Shown one piece after another: positions 8,878-17,721 of a stretch of 64,000 nucleotides of DNA. The notes under the pieces were generated by a model that was not told the origin of the DNA, ran no database searches, and worked only from the letters and a program-made list of their open reading frames with translations. The stretch's first letter is position 1. Every line of letters begins with the position of its first letter. The translations under genes and the position numbers were made by a program. Source of the stretch: Myxococcales bacterium (lineage in GTDB: Bacteria > Lernaellota > Lernaellaia > Lernaellales > Lernaellaceae); the NCBI GenBank assembly GCA_012517325.1, contig JAAYVF010000009.1:40262-104261 (forward strand), written 5' to 3'.

Positions 8878-9029
8878 ATTGTTTGGCGGACTTGGCGCGG
8901 CGCGCCGTCGCGGCCGGAACCCGGCGCTATACCGCGCCCCGCGACGGGCTTGCCCCTCGCCGCCGAATGGTGGCAAATGAATTAAATGCCGTTCGCCCCG
9001 CTTACCCGATCGGCGCAAGGAGGGCCGCC

Positions 9030-10304
9030 ATGGCGCGCAATAAAAAAGCCAACCACCGCAACTTACTCGTCGGTTTCGCCAAGCGGGACCTCACCCCGCC
9101 CCTGCCGTTTCCGCTGGCCGGAATGGCCACCAAGCAGGAACGGCTGGCCGAGCGCGTCCGCGACCCGCTTTACGCCCGCGCCATGGCCTTCGGCAACGGC
9201 CGCCGCACCGTGCTGGTCATCGCCGGCGACCTGTTGATGATCACCGCGCCGCTGCGCGAGGCGGTCGAGCGGCGGCTGGCCGAACGGCAGGTTCAATACG
9301 CCGGCCTGATGCTGTCGGCCACCCATTCGCACTCATCGACCGGCGGTTATTGGGATGCGCCCTCGGCCCGGTTGTTCATGGGCGCGTACCGGCCCGAAAT
9401 CTTCACCCGGCTGGCCGAGGGCATCGCCGCGGCGGCCGAGGCGGCGGTGGACGATCTGCGGCCGGCCTCGCTCGATTACGGCGAGACGCAGACCAGCTAC
9501 CTCAATTACAACCGCCGCTTCAAGGAAGGCGCCATCGACCGCACCCTGGGCGTGCTGACGGTGCGGCGCGAGGACGACACTTTGCGCGTGTTGACCTTCG
9601 GCGCGCATCCGGTGGTCGTGGGCTTTCGCGATTACCACGCGGCGTCGGCCGATTACCCCGGCGAACTGCTCAAGACCTTCGCGGGCGAGGACGGGCTGTT
9701 TCTCGTCGGGCCGGTCGGTGGCGTCAACGTGCTGTACCCGGAAGGGCCGCTGGACGGCGACGTGCACCTGCATTTGCTCGCCCGCCTGCTGCGCGAGGAG
9801 GCCGACAAGGCGATCGCCGTCGCCCAACCGGTCCACGGCGACGCGGTGGCCTTCGCCGCCGGCGAGATGACCGTGCGGATCGTCGCCCCGCCGCTGCTGC
9901 CCGACCGCCTGCGCTGGCTGGACGCGGCGCTTTACCCCGTGCGGCTGTACGTGCGGCACTTCGGCCGCGGCGGCCTGCGCGACGGCATGCCCGCGCGCGT
10001 GCCGGTGGTGCGGGTCGGCGACCTGGTGTTCACCGGATTTCCGGCCGACCTGGGCGCGAGCGTGGGCCTCGCGGCGCGGGTGAAGATCGCGGCGCGCGGC
10101 CTGCGCCCGGCGGCGGTGGCGTCGCACACCGACGATTACGTCGGCTACGTGCATCTGCCGGAGGACTATCAGCAATTCGCGTCCGCCGACAAGGGCGAGA
10201 TGTGGATGAATATCTACGAAAACGCGATGGGCTTCGGCGGCCGCCACGTCGGCATTGAATTGCTGGACGCTTTCGAGGGCGCGCTGGCCGAGGTGTGCCG
10301 GTAA
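9030..10304 (+). CDS. Neutral/alkaline ceramidase-like protein (N-terminal catalytic-type domain)
   Basis: 424 residues. The start at 9030 is preceded by AAGGAGG; a longer open frame upstream has no ribosome site. VGFAKRDLTPP at 14-24 is the typical opening of neutral-ceramidase-like domains, and ATHSHSSTGG (H99, H101) plus GAHPVVVG near 192 supply the zinc-binding histidines. The family hydrolyses amide-linked lipids such as ceramide, but many bacterial members are of unknown specificity, and this one is shorter than true ceramidases and lacks a signal peptide. The gene is monocistronic, divergent from the PP2C gene. Confidence 0.75.
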   Translation: MARNKKANHRNLLVGFAKRDLTPPLPFPLAGMATKQERLAERVRDPLYARAMAFGNGRRTVLVIAGDLLMITAPLREAVERRLAERQVQYAGLMLSATHSHSSTGGYWDAPSARLFMGAYRPEIFTRLAEGIAAAAEAAVDDLRPASLDYGETQTSYLNYNRRFKEGAIDRTLGVLTVRREDDTLRVLTFGAHPVVVGFRDYHAASADYPGELLKTFAGEDGLFLVGPVGGVNVLYPEGPLDGDVHLHLLARLLREEADKAIAVAQPVHGDAVAFAAGEMTVRIVAPPLLPDRLRWLDAALYPVRLYVRHFGRGGLRDGMPARVPVVRVGDLVFTGFPADLGASVGLAARVKIAARGLRPAAVASHTDDYVGYVHLPEDYQQFASADKGEMWMNIYENAMGFGGRHVGIELLDAFEGALAEVCR

Positions 10305-10651
10305 CCGCGGCGGGAAAAATCGATTCATCCGTTTTACGAGCGACAAATCCGCGCGGCCATCCTTCATCCGTGTGAAGTAATTATCCATCAAGCTTTTCTC
10401 GCTTGTTCAATGAAGCATCGCTTATCAAATGAGACACTTAGTGTCAGGATATCTAACATTAGCCGATTATTTTTATTGACAAATCGACTGCATGGGGAGA
10501 AGATATATCCAGTTGTTGGATAACCATGAACTTCATGGCGGCGCCGAAAGGCTTGGAAATTGCGAATTCTCGTCGGTAAATTTTCCCTTTCTCGTTATCT
10601 TTTTGCGATATCCGCGATACTGAAAACTTGTTCCCCGATCAGGAGATCCTA
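10305..10651. other. AT-rich intergenic region with possible promoter
   Basis: 347 bases without a gene, clearly AT-richer than the preceding 10 kb, marking the left edge of the AT-rich island. TTGACA occurs at 10476-10481 with only a poorly spaced GATATA about 20 bases on, so promoter support is weak. A small GACAC/GTGTC inverted repeat lies at 10433-10445. Confidence 0.4.
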
Positions 10652-11326
10652 ATGATCAGGAAAATTGGCCTGTTTCTTTTGATTTCAGTCTTTTTGGCAG
10701 GGATCTTTGTTGCGTTATCCAAGCAAGATCGTTCGGAAGCCCGGGAACCCATGAGCGACAGTTCCGATTTGCTGGATGAGGATCCTTACCTGGGCGACGG
10801 CGCTTATGCCGAATGGGCCGCCGACGGATCGGAAGCGATCGGTCCCGATGGCGGCGCTTCCCTGGCGACGCTGATCGTCCACGGACGCGAAACCGAGGAC
10901 ATCGTGGTTCGGTTGACGTTGGTCGCCAATATCGGTGCGCTGCGTACGACCATTTTGGACGACGAGGTCGCGGTAGGCCAAAACGCCGAAACGGCAATCT
11001 CTTTGGATGTGCGGCCGGCGTTTTCCTTGCACTCGAAACAACAAATGTACCCGACGAAGATCTCCGGAACCGTACAAGTCGTTTCATCGCCGCACCGCTA
11101 TTTCAAGGGGCAGACGGTGCCCTATCGATACTTCGCGCTCAAAGGCGAACAAGCATCGATCTACGATGCTCAAACGTTTTTCGAAACCTATCCCCGTGGC
11201 GTGACCGACGAGTCCGAACTGGCGCGGGTGCAAAAACTCATCGAATCCAACGAGGATCGCGGCGAGTTCGCACAAGGCGGCATCATTCCAGCGGGCGTGT
11301 ATGAATCCGAGCCGTTGGAGAAGTAA
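10652..11326 (+). CDS. Secreted protein of unknown function
   Basis: 224 residues; AGGAG lies 7 bases before the ATG at 10652. An N-terminal hydrophobic segment (MIRKIGLFLLISVFLAGIFV) acts as a signal peptide or anchor, followed by an acidic Ser/Asp-rich linker (about 36-55). The remainder looks like beta-sandwich strands (IVVRLTLVANIGALRTTIL). No family recognised. The next gene starts 35 bases downstream, so the two are probably co-transcribed and may be secreted together. Confidence 0.6.
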   Translation: MIRKIGLFLLISVFLAGIFVALSKQDRSEAREPMSDSSDLLDEDPYLGDGAYAEWAADGSEAIGPDGGASLATLIVHGRETEDIVVRLTLVANIGALRTTILDDEVAVGQNAETAISLDVRPAFSLHSKQQMYPTKISGTVQVVSSPHRYFKGQTVPYRYFALKGEQASIYDAQTFFETYPRGVTDESELARVQKLIESNEDRGEFAQGGIIPAGVYESEPLEK

Positions 11327-11361
11327 GTAAAAACGAGTAATGGTGGAAGGGGAAAGCGAAG

Positions 11362-12564
11362 ATGCCGCACAAGAAACTGGTGCCGATAGGTGCTTTGGTC
11401 ATTTTAATGCTGATGACTTCATCCGCCTATGCGTTGAGCGTGAAAATCTGTTTTAAAATAGATTTGAATCTATATGATGCAATGGATGAGGCAGGTGATT
11501 ACATCAATAGCAACATCCCAATCACTGGATATGGGATAAAAGCGAAGGTTGGCGAGAATGGTAACGGGCCGGTTCTTTTCGAGACGTGGACCGATAGTGA
11601 TACGGGTTGTACGCCTTACCTGACCATGTCCTCCGCGAAATCCTATTATATTCGAGCTTACAGCATGTCGAAATCGGTCGATACCAATTATGTCAAGGTG
11701 TATACGAGCAGTACGGAAGAGTATTATTTTACGAATACGCTCGACGCCGATTTTACTCCGGCTGCTTCCGGCACGTATACGTTCAATTATGATAATTTCC
11801 CGGATATCCTGGATGGTTTCAACGAAGGTAATGTCCTGGCGGTCGCCAGCTATGCCATTCGCCGTAAACCGGCGGGTTTGACTGCCGAATGGTTCAAGTT
11901 CTATCGCGAAACCTGCAGTGGTGACGGGCTCGGCAACGCCTGTTTTAAAAACGGCGCGATTTATATCGACGATGAAAATAATATCGCACAGAATAACAAA
12001 ACCGGCATCACCCATGAAATGGGTCATGCGGTCGGGTATAAATCCAATAATTACCAGAATGCGCTGCATGATTACACAGACACGGGTGATGATGACATAT
12101 ATGAAGGTGATGATGACAGTTCACCAACCCCAACTCCATGGCCATGCTATTCAACCTCCGAAGGCCATCACGAGAATAGTCGTGAATTACAAAGGGGGGC
12201 TGCCGTGGAGGGTATTGCTCACTTTTATGCCGCTTCTATTTGGAATATCAAAAATGATGGAGATTGTTGGTTTAGGGGTTTAGATTGCCAGGATGACGAA
12301 GACTATATGCATGATATATGCGATCCACCTTTCACAAATCGAGCGGTCGAATCTGACTGGTTGCGGTTCTGGTGGGACGTGTACGAGGATATGGATCTGA
12401 CGGTGGCCGAAATATTTGAATTGTGGGACTTGGCTAATCCGAACAATTGGACAAATGCATCTGTATTCGAACGGCTTCGCAATGCCGCCGATGCGATGAA
12501 TCTGTCATTAACCCTTTGGGATAATCTGGCGGATGCCAATGGCGTTGACCAGGGCGTATGGTAA
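11362..12564 (+). CDS. Secreted HExxH zinc metallopeptidase-like protein
   Basis: 400 residues; GGAAGGGGAAAG precedes the ATG. A signal peptide ends near SSAYA. H218-EMGH222-AVG forms an HExxHxxG zinc site as in metzincins, but the position expected for the third His is Ser228, so a downstream Glu such as the one in AVEGIAHFY may be the third ligand. Many Cys and Asp residues suggest a disulfide-bonded extracellular enzyme. The start of the mature protein (KICFKIDLNLYDA) looks like a beta-sandwich. Base composition is AT-rich relative to the flanking genome. Proteolysis is inferred from the motif only; the family is not identified. Confidence 0.65.
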   Translation: MPHKKLVPIGALVILMLMTSSAYALSVKICFKIDLNLYDAMDEAGDYINSNIPITGYGIKAKVGENGNGPVLFETWTDSDTGCTPYLTMSSAKSYYIRAYSMSKSVDTNYVKVYTSSTEEYYFTNTLDADFTPAASGTYTFNYDNFPDILDGFNEGNVLAVASYAIRRKPAGLTAEWFKFYRETCSGDGLGNACFKNGAIYIDDENNIAQNNKTGITHEMGHAVGYKSNNYQNALHDYTDTGDDDIYEGDDDSSPTPTPWPCYSTSEGHHENSRELQRGAAVEGIAHFYAASIWNIKNDGDCWFRGLDCQDDEDYMHDICDPPFTNRAVESDWLRFWWDVYEDMDLTVAEIFELWDLANPNNWTNASVFERLRNAADAMNLSLTLWDNLADANGVDQGVW

Positions 12565-12591
12565 ATATCCATTTGACAGAAGGGGTGTAAA

Positions 12592-13227
12592 ATGAATAAG
12601 ACTATGACTAATAATCTTGTAATTGGAGTTATTTTATCTTTTCTTGTCCTTTTACTGCTTTCTTTCGTTTCATGCCAAAACGAAAACAATGATTCCGATG
12701 ATGATAACGATTCGGAAGATACAACCCCCGAGCCGCCCGCCGGCACTTGGATCGACTACGACACCGATTTGATGTGGCAGAAAGAGATCGTCGATAATTG
12801 CTATGGCCTTTATTACACCTGGGATCTGGCGGTTGGATATTGCGATTCGCTGGAGTTGGCCGGTTTTTCGGATTGGCGGTTGCCAACGATTTCCGAGTTG
12901 CGCTCGCTCGTGCGCGGGTGCGAAGTGACGATGACCGGCGGCGCTTGCGATATAACAGTTGATTGTACAAATTTGGGTTGTTTAAACAAAGCGTGTGACG
13001 GATGCCAATTGAAAACAAAGGCCGATGACCGATATTATTGGCCCGATAAATTGGAAGGAGAAGATAATACGGATAATATTTATTGGTCGGTCACCGAACA
13101 AGAGGAAAACAATTCGCTTGTTTGGACATTGGGTTTTAAAACAGCTCATATTGGAATAGAGGATAAGGAAAATATACTGGGATATGCGCTGACGACCCGT
13201 TGCGTGCGAACCATGACCGCGGAGTAG
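12592..13227 (+). CDS. DUF1566 lipoprotein, copy 1 of a tandem triplet
   Basis: 211 residues. Lipobox cysteine C28 follows a hydrophobic signal, then an Asn/Asp-rich tether (QNENNDSDDDNDSED) and a TPEPPAG hinge. The rest is a DUF1566 (Lcl C-terminal-type) domain: LMWQKEI, SLELAGFSDWRLPTISELRS and a terminal TTRCVRT, a C-type-lectin-like fold found in surface proteins. Between GGAC and YYWP lies a Cys-rich segment that differs between the three copies. It is likely a surface lipoprotein with a binding role; the ligand is unknown. It sits 28 bases after the metallopeptidase gene. Confidence 0.82.
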   Translation: MNKTMTNNLVIGVILSFLVLLLLSFVSCQNENNDSDDDNDSEDTTPEPPAGTWIDYDTDLMWQKEIVDNCYGLYYTWDLAVGYCDSLELAGFSDWRLPTISELRSLVRGCEVTMTGGACDITVDCTNLGCLNKACDGCQLKTKADDRYYWPDKLEGEDNTDNIYWSVTEQEENNSLVWTLGFKTAHIGIEDKENILGYALTTRCVRTMTAE

Positions 13228-13262
13228 TGGATAATCGAAAGCAAGGGAAAAACGGGAAAGAA

Positions 13263-13877
13263 ATGGGAAAGCGGCGCTTCCAGTTATTGCTGATATTGCT
13301 GTTCATTCTTTTTACAGTGATTTCGTGCAAGAATGATGATGACGACGATTCCGGCTCCGATGAAGACCCAACCCCCGAACCTCCCGTCGGCACCTGGATC
13401 GACTACGACACCGGCCTGATGTGGCAGAAAGAGATCGTCGATAATTGTTATGGCCTTTATTACACCTGGGATCTGGCGGTTGGATATTGCGATTCGTTGG
13501 AGTTGGCCGGTTTTTCGGATTGGCGGTTGCCGACGATTTCCGAGTTGCGCTCGCTGGTGCGCGGTTGCGAAGTGACGATGACCGGCGGCGCGTGTGGCGT
13601 GATGGACGAGTGCGCCGACTATGATTGCCGAGATGATGCATGTAGTGGTTGCAATTTAAAAAACGATACAGAGAATAAATATTATTGGCCAAATGATTTA
13701 AAAGGGGAGTCATTCACTGATAATGTATATTGGTCAATCACCGAGGAAATCAATAATGCATCGTTTGTTTGGACGCTAGGTTTTATCATCGCTAATATTG
13801 AATCGGAAGAAAAAGAAAATACTCTGGGATATGCGCTGACGACGCGTTGTGTACGAACCACAACTGACGAAATATAG
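13263..13877 (+). CDS. DUF1566 lipoprotein, copy 2
   Basis: 204 residues from the ATG at 13263, chosen because it directly precedes a signal peptide (RRFQLLLILLFILFTVISC, C22); a longer frame starts at 13200 without a signal. The tether KNDDDDDSGSDED is strongly acidic. The first 70 or so residues of the domain are almost identical to copy 1 even at DNA level (13388-13600 against 12740-12952, roughly 8-10 differences). The Cys-containing segment after GGACG is different (DECADYDCRDDACSGC). Function as for copy 1. Confidence 0.8.
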   Translation: MGKRRFQLLLILLFILFTVISCKNDDDDDSGSDEDPTPEPPVGTWIDYDTGLMWQKEIVDNCYGLYYTWDLAVGYCDSLELAGFSDWRLPTISELRSLVRGCEVTMTGGACGVMDECADYDCRDDACSGCNLKNDTENKYYWPNDLKGESFTDNVYWSITEEINNASFVWTLGFIIANIESEEKENTLGYALTTRCVRTTTDEI

Positions 13878-13899
13878 ATAGATAGATGGAATAGGTATA

Positions 13900-14520
13900 A
13901 TGATCATATTTCTTAAAAAGTATTCTCCATTATTAACGATGGGGGTTTTATTTCTTCTGCTCTTCTTTTCGTGCCACGATGATGGCGACGATTCCTCCAA
14001 CTCCGACAATGATCCAACCCCCGAACCTCCCGCCGGCACCTGGATCGACTATAACACAAACCTGATGTGGGAAAAGGAAATTGCCGAGAATTCGTCGATT
14101 CTTTATTACCAATGGGAAAAAGCTATTGGATATTGCGATTCGTTGGAGTTGGCCGGCTTTTCGGATTGGCGATTGCCGACGATTTCCGAACTGCGTTCAC
14201 TGGTGCGCGGGTGCGAAGCGACAATGACCGGCGGCGCTTGCGGCGTGACGGACGAATGCACCGTCACCGATTGTCAAAACGAAGCATGTGTCGGTTGCGA
14301 TTTATTAACCGATGCTGATAACGAATTCTTTTGGCCGAAGGAACTCGAGCGGGAATCTTCAACCGGCAATGAATATTGGTCATTTACTGAATTGGAAGAT
14401 CACAAGGCCATGGTTTGGACATTGGGATTCATGATTGCCAACATCGAGAAACGAGATAAGGAAAATATTTTGGATTCGGCGACAACAACTCGTTGCGTGC
14501 GCACGATGGCCGCCGAGTAA
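13900..14520 (+). CDS. DUF1566 lipoprotein, copy 3
   Basis: 206 residues; signal peptide with lipobox LFFSC (C25), tether HDDGDDSSNSDND, then TPEPPAG and a DUF1566 domain. It is more diverged than copies 1 and 2 in the WEKEIAENSSILYYQWEKA region but keeps GFSDWRLPTISELRSL and TTRCVRT. The variable segment reads DECTVTDCQNEACVGC. It lies 22 bases after copy 2, so the three form one operon. No T-run terminator is visible before the convergent gene at 14554. Confidence 0.8.
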   Translation: MIIFLKKYSPLLTMGVLFLLLFFSCHDDGDDSSNSDNDPTPEPPAGTWIDYNTNLMWEKEIAENSSILYYQWEKAIGYCDSLELAGFSDWRLPTISELRSLVRGCEATMTGGACGVTDECTVTDCQNEACVGCDLLTDADNEFFWPKELERESSTGNEYWSFTELEDHKAMVWTLGFMIANIEKRDKENILDSATTTRCVRTMAAE

Positions 14521-14553
14521 GAAAGTCGATCGAGGGCCAGCCGCCAACCGTTT

Positions 14554-16320
14554 TTAAAAATACCCCAGCGTCCGCAACTTTTTCAGCATGTCGGGTTGAA
14601 TGACGTCCTGCATCTGCTTGCTGGCCAGCGGCGGCGGGTCGGCGAAGGTCAGGATCGGCTCGGTGTAGACGCGGAAGGCGCCGTTTTCGAAGAGCCGGGG
14701 CTTGGCCGGATCGATTTCGCCGGACAACTCCGTTTCGCGCTCGTCTTCCGGATGCGCCTCGTTTTGCAGGCAGTCGCGGCAGGCGAAGGCGACGGTGACC
14801 GGCGCGTCGTCGGGATCGACCACGGCCAGCACGCCGTTCTCGCGCCCATGATCCTTCGCGTCGAACGACAGTTTGTTCGGCGAGCGTTGCAGCTCGTAGT
14901 CGGCCAGGTCGTGCATGCCGCCCTTGAACGGCAGTTCCTGCACCACGTCGGCGAACGAGCTGTAGCCGAGGTACTTGAAGGCGTAGATGAACCGCGCCCC
15001 GGTCGACAGCGAGCCGCGCCGCGTCTCCTCGCTGCCGGCGCCGCCCCACAGCAGCTTCCAACTCTTGCGCCACTTGTAGCCGGTTTCGGCGATCAGCGCC
15101 GCCTGCAGTTTTTTCGCCAGCTCGGGCTTTTCGGCCAGCAGGTTCGTCTTTTCCTGCGGGTCGGCGGCCAGGTCGAACAGCTTTTCCTCCATCGGCTGCA
15201 TGAAAATGTGGGCGCGCGGCGAGTAGATGTACTTGTAATGGCCGGAAATGATCGACATGCGGTTGGGCCCGACGTCGCAGGTTTCGGCGATGGCGTCGCG
15301 GTCGGCCGTTTCGCGGCCGTCGAAGAACGGCGTCAGGCTGGCGGCCTGCAGCGCGATCTTCGGCGTCAGGTGCTCCAGTTCCAGGACGGTCGGCAAGACG
15401 TCCTGCAGCCGGACCTGCGCGGCGATCCGTTTGCCGCGCGGAATGCCGGCGCCCAGCAGGATCAGCGGCACGTGCAACTGCTCCTGGTAAAGCGTGATGC
15501 CGTGCAGCACGCCCTGGTGTTCCAGAAATTCCTCGCCGTGGTCGGCCACGATGATCACCACGGTTTTGTCGAGCAGTTTTTCGGTTTCGAGGTAACGGAC
15601 CAGGCGGCCGACCTGCCGGTCGGTGTAGCGGATTTCGTCGTCGTAGCGGCGCAGCAGGCAGGTCAGGGCCCGCTGGCTGACGGCCTTGTCGTCCGACATC
15701 AGAAAGTTGAGCGTGCCGCGGTCGCCGCCGGTCTGCCGGCAGAATTCGTCGTACTCGTCGACGTATTCCTTCGGCGGCTGGTAGGGCATGTGCGGGTCGA
15801 AGAGGTGCACGAAGGCGAAGAACGGCTTTTTGCCGTTCGCGCCGAGCCACTGGATGGCCTCGTCGACCGGCTTGTCGGCCGGCGCGTCCTCCTCCATCCA
15901 GAACGAATCGAATTTGCGGGCGAAGCCGAGGCTCTTGCCGACGTATTGGTGGGTGACGAACGCCGCGGACGCGAGGCCGGCTTCCTTCAGGTATTCGGGC
16001 AGGGTCGGCGTTTCGGGATGGATCGGCACGCCGACCAGCGCGGCGCCGTGCTGCGAACTGAGCAGGCCCGTGAACAGCGAGGCGTGCGACGGCGTCGTCC
16101 ACGAGGACGGCGCCATGGCGTGCTCGAACAGCACGCCGCGGGCGGCCAGGGCGTCGATTTCGGGCGTCGTTTTCTTGGCGTAGCCGTAGCAGCTCAGGTG
16201 ATCGGCCCGCAGGGTGTCGATCGAGATCAGCAGCACGTTCTTGGGCTTCGCCGACCCGGAACAATGCCAGCCGGCGAGGGCGGCGGCGAGGACGAGCAGC
16301 GGGAGCAGCAGCTTTTTCAT
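14554..16320 (-). CDS. Alkaline-phosphatase-superfamily (sulfatase-fold) protein with Thr at the nucleophile position
   Basis: 588 residues with an N-terminal signal segment (KLLLPLLVLAAALAG). Sulfatase-fold signatures: NVLLISIDTLRADHLSCYGY (D35 and D40 metal ligands), SSWTTPSHASLFTG, IVADHGEE, and a late LHVPLIL. The position normally held by the Cys/Ser converted to formylglycine is T75 (T75-T-P-S-H), so it cannot be a formylglycine sulfatase. Thr nucleophiles in this superfamily occur in phosphodiesterases and phosphoethanolamine-type transferases. It ends in KLRTLGYF, a common tail for this family. It probably acts in the periplasm on a phosphorylated or phosphate-donor glycan or lipid; the substrate is unknown. 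Confidence 0.8.
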   Translation of the reverse strand: MKKLLLPLLVLAAALAGWHCSGSAKPKNVLLISIDTLRADHLSCYGYAKKTTPEIDALAARGVLFEHAMAPSSWTTPSHASLFTGLLSSQHGAALVGVPIHPETPTLPEYLKEAGLASAAFVTHQYVGKSLGFARKFDSFWMEEDAPADKPVDEAIQWLGANGKKPFFAFVHLFDPHMPYQPPKEYVDEYDEFCRQTGGDRGTLNFLMSDDKAVSQRALTCLLRRYDDEIRYTDRQVGRLVRYLETEKLLDKTVVIIVADHGEEFLEHQGVLHGITLYQEQLHVPLILLGAGIPRGKRIAAQVRLQDVLPTVLELEHLTPKIALQAASLTPFFDGRETADRDAIAETCDVGPNRMSIISGHYKYIYSPRAHIFMQPMEEKLFDLAADPQEKTNLLAEKPELAKKLQAALIAETGYKWRKSWKLLWGGAGSEETRRGSLSTGARFIYAFKYLGYSSFADVVQELPFKGGMHDLADYELQRSPNKLSFDAKDHGRENGVLAVVDPDDAPVTVAFACRDCLQNEAHPEDERETELSGEIDPAKPRLFENGAFRVYTEPILTFADPPPLASKQMQDVIQPDMLKKLRTLGYF

Positions 16321-16510
16321 GTCGGTCCATCCTTCGGAACCAAGGGAGGCGCCATGTTAACGGTGGCCCGCCCCGGCGGCAAGGTCGGTCGGGGGCGCGA
16401 CAATCCGAGCCGAACCGGCCGGTTTTTGCCACGTTTTTGACTAGTTGCGGGGCCTTTGAAAATCGGTAATCTAGAGGGCAAACGTGCCAACAATCCATGA
16501 GGTAACGGTC

Positions 16511-17641
16511 ATGACGGACAAACGAGCGGATTTAGCGGGACCTGGTATCGGTACGTATGAAGAAATCGAACGCGTTTTACCCACCGATTATCGTTCACTG
16601 TTGTCTCCGAAGGATACGCAGAAGGCGATTTACGCCGTCAAGCAGTACATCGAACGGAACCTCTGCAAGAAACTCGGCCTGATGATGGTGGAAGTGCCGC
16701 TGATCGTCGACGCCGAGAGCGGCGTCAACGATTACCTGGACCGCGACGGTTCGCGCGGGCCGGTGCAGTTCCACATCAACAACGACTACAACAAGAACCC
16801 GATCGAGGCGCAGGTCGTCCAGGCGGCGACCAAGTGGAAGCGCGTCGCGCTCAAACAATTCGACTGCAAGGTCGGCGAGGGCATCAACACCGATATGCGC
16901 GCCGTGCGCAAGGATTATTTCCTCGATCACGATCACAGCGCCTACGTCGATCAGTGGGACTGGGAGCGGGTCGTCACCGCCAAGCAGCGGAACCTCAAGT
17001 TCCTTAAGGAAATCGTTGGCAAGATCTGGAAGGTGATCGTCGGCGCCGAACGGTACGCGCAGCGGCTGTATCCGCAGTTGAAGGACCCGCGCTATCCGAA
17101 CCTGCCCAAGGAACTGACGTTCCTGCACGCCGAGGAAATTCTGGCGATGTATCCCGACCTGCCGCGCAAGCAGCGCGAGACGGCGATCCTGCAGAAATAC
17201 CCGGCGGTGTTCATCATCGGCATCGGCTGGACGCTGGAGGACGGCTATCCGCATGAGATGCGGGCCGCCGATTACGACGATTGGGTCACGCCGACGGCGA
17301 AGATCAAAGGCAAACAGATGCACGGCCTCAACGGCGACATCCTGGTCTGGAACCCGGTGACCAAGCGGCGGCACGAGCTGTCGTCGATGGGCATCCGCGT
17401 CACGGCGGATACGCTGCGGCAGCAGTTGGAAATCACCAACCAGCTCGACTTTCTCAAGCTGCCGTACCACCAGGCGATCGTGAACGGCGAAATCCCGCTG
17501 TCGATCGGCGGCGGCATCGGCCAGTCGCGCACGCTGATGTACCTCCTGCGCAAAGCCCATCTGGGCGAAGTCAGCGTGACCGTGTGGCCGAAAATCCTGA
17601 AGAAGATCTGCGCCGAGAAGAAGATCTTCGTGCTCGAATAA
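16511..17641 (+). CDS. asnA: Aspartate-ammonia ligase (asparagine synthetase A)
   Basis: 376 residues; the ATG at 16511 follows GAGGT, while an earlier in-frame GTG (16484) lacks a ribosome site. The family is unmistakable: LIVDAESGVNDYL, AATKWKRVALKQFD, YVDQWDWERVV, RAADYDDWVTPT, GLNGDILVWNPVT, ELSSMGIRVTADTLRQQLE and SIGGGIGQSRTLMYLL match AsnA throughout. The enzyme makes asparagine from aspartate, ammonia and ATP in the cytoplasm, using a class II tRNA-synthetase-like fold. It is about 45 residues longer than the E. coli enzyme, mostly at the N-terminus and in small insertions. Confidence 0.97.
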   Translation: MTDKRADLAGPGIGTYEEIERVLPTDYRSLLSPKDTQKAIYAVKQYIERNLCKKLGLMMVEVPLIVDAESGVNDYLDRDGSRGPVQFHINNDYNKNPIEAQVVQAATKWKRVALKQFDCKVGEGINTDMRAVRKDYFLDHDHSAYVDQWDWERVVTAKQRNLKFLKEIVGKIWKVIVGAERYAQRLYPQLKDPRYPNLPKELTFLHAEEILAMYPDLPRKQRETAILQKYPAVFIIGIGWTLEDGYPHEMRAADYDDWVTPTAKIKGKQMHGLNGDILVWNPVTKRRHELSSMGIRVTADTLRQQLEITNQLDFLKLPYHQAIVNGEIPLSIGGGIGQSRTLMYLLRKAHLGEVSVTVWPKILKKICAEKKIFVLE

Positions 17642-17721
17642 ACAAACCGCGTTCCGGCCGGCGAGGGGCGACGCGCCCGTGCCGCCGTCCGGCCGCGATC
17701 GGTTCGGGACAGCGCACGAAC

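Noticed and set aside
13875..13886. TAGA tetranucleotide repeat before lipoprotein copy 3 as a phase-variation tract
   Set aside because: Only three units, and outside the coding frame; too short to support slippage.
12592..14520. Diversity-generating retroelement acting on the DUF1566 domains
   Set aside because: No reverse transcriptase, template repeat or adenine-specific variation pattern is visible nearby.
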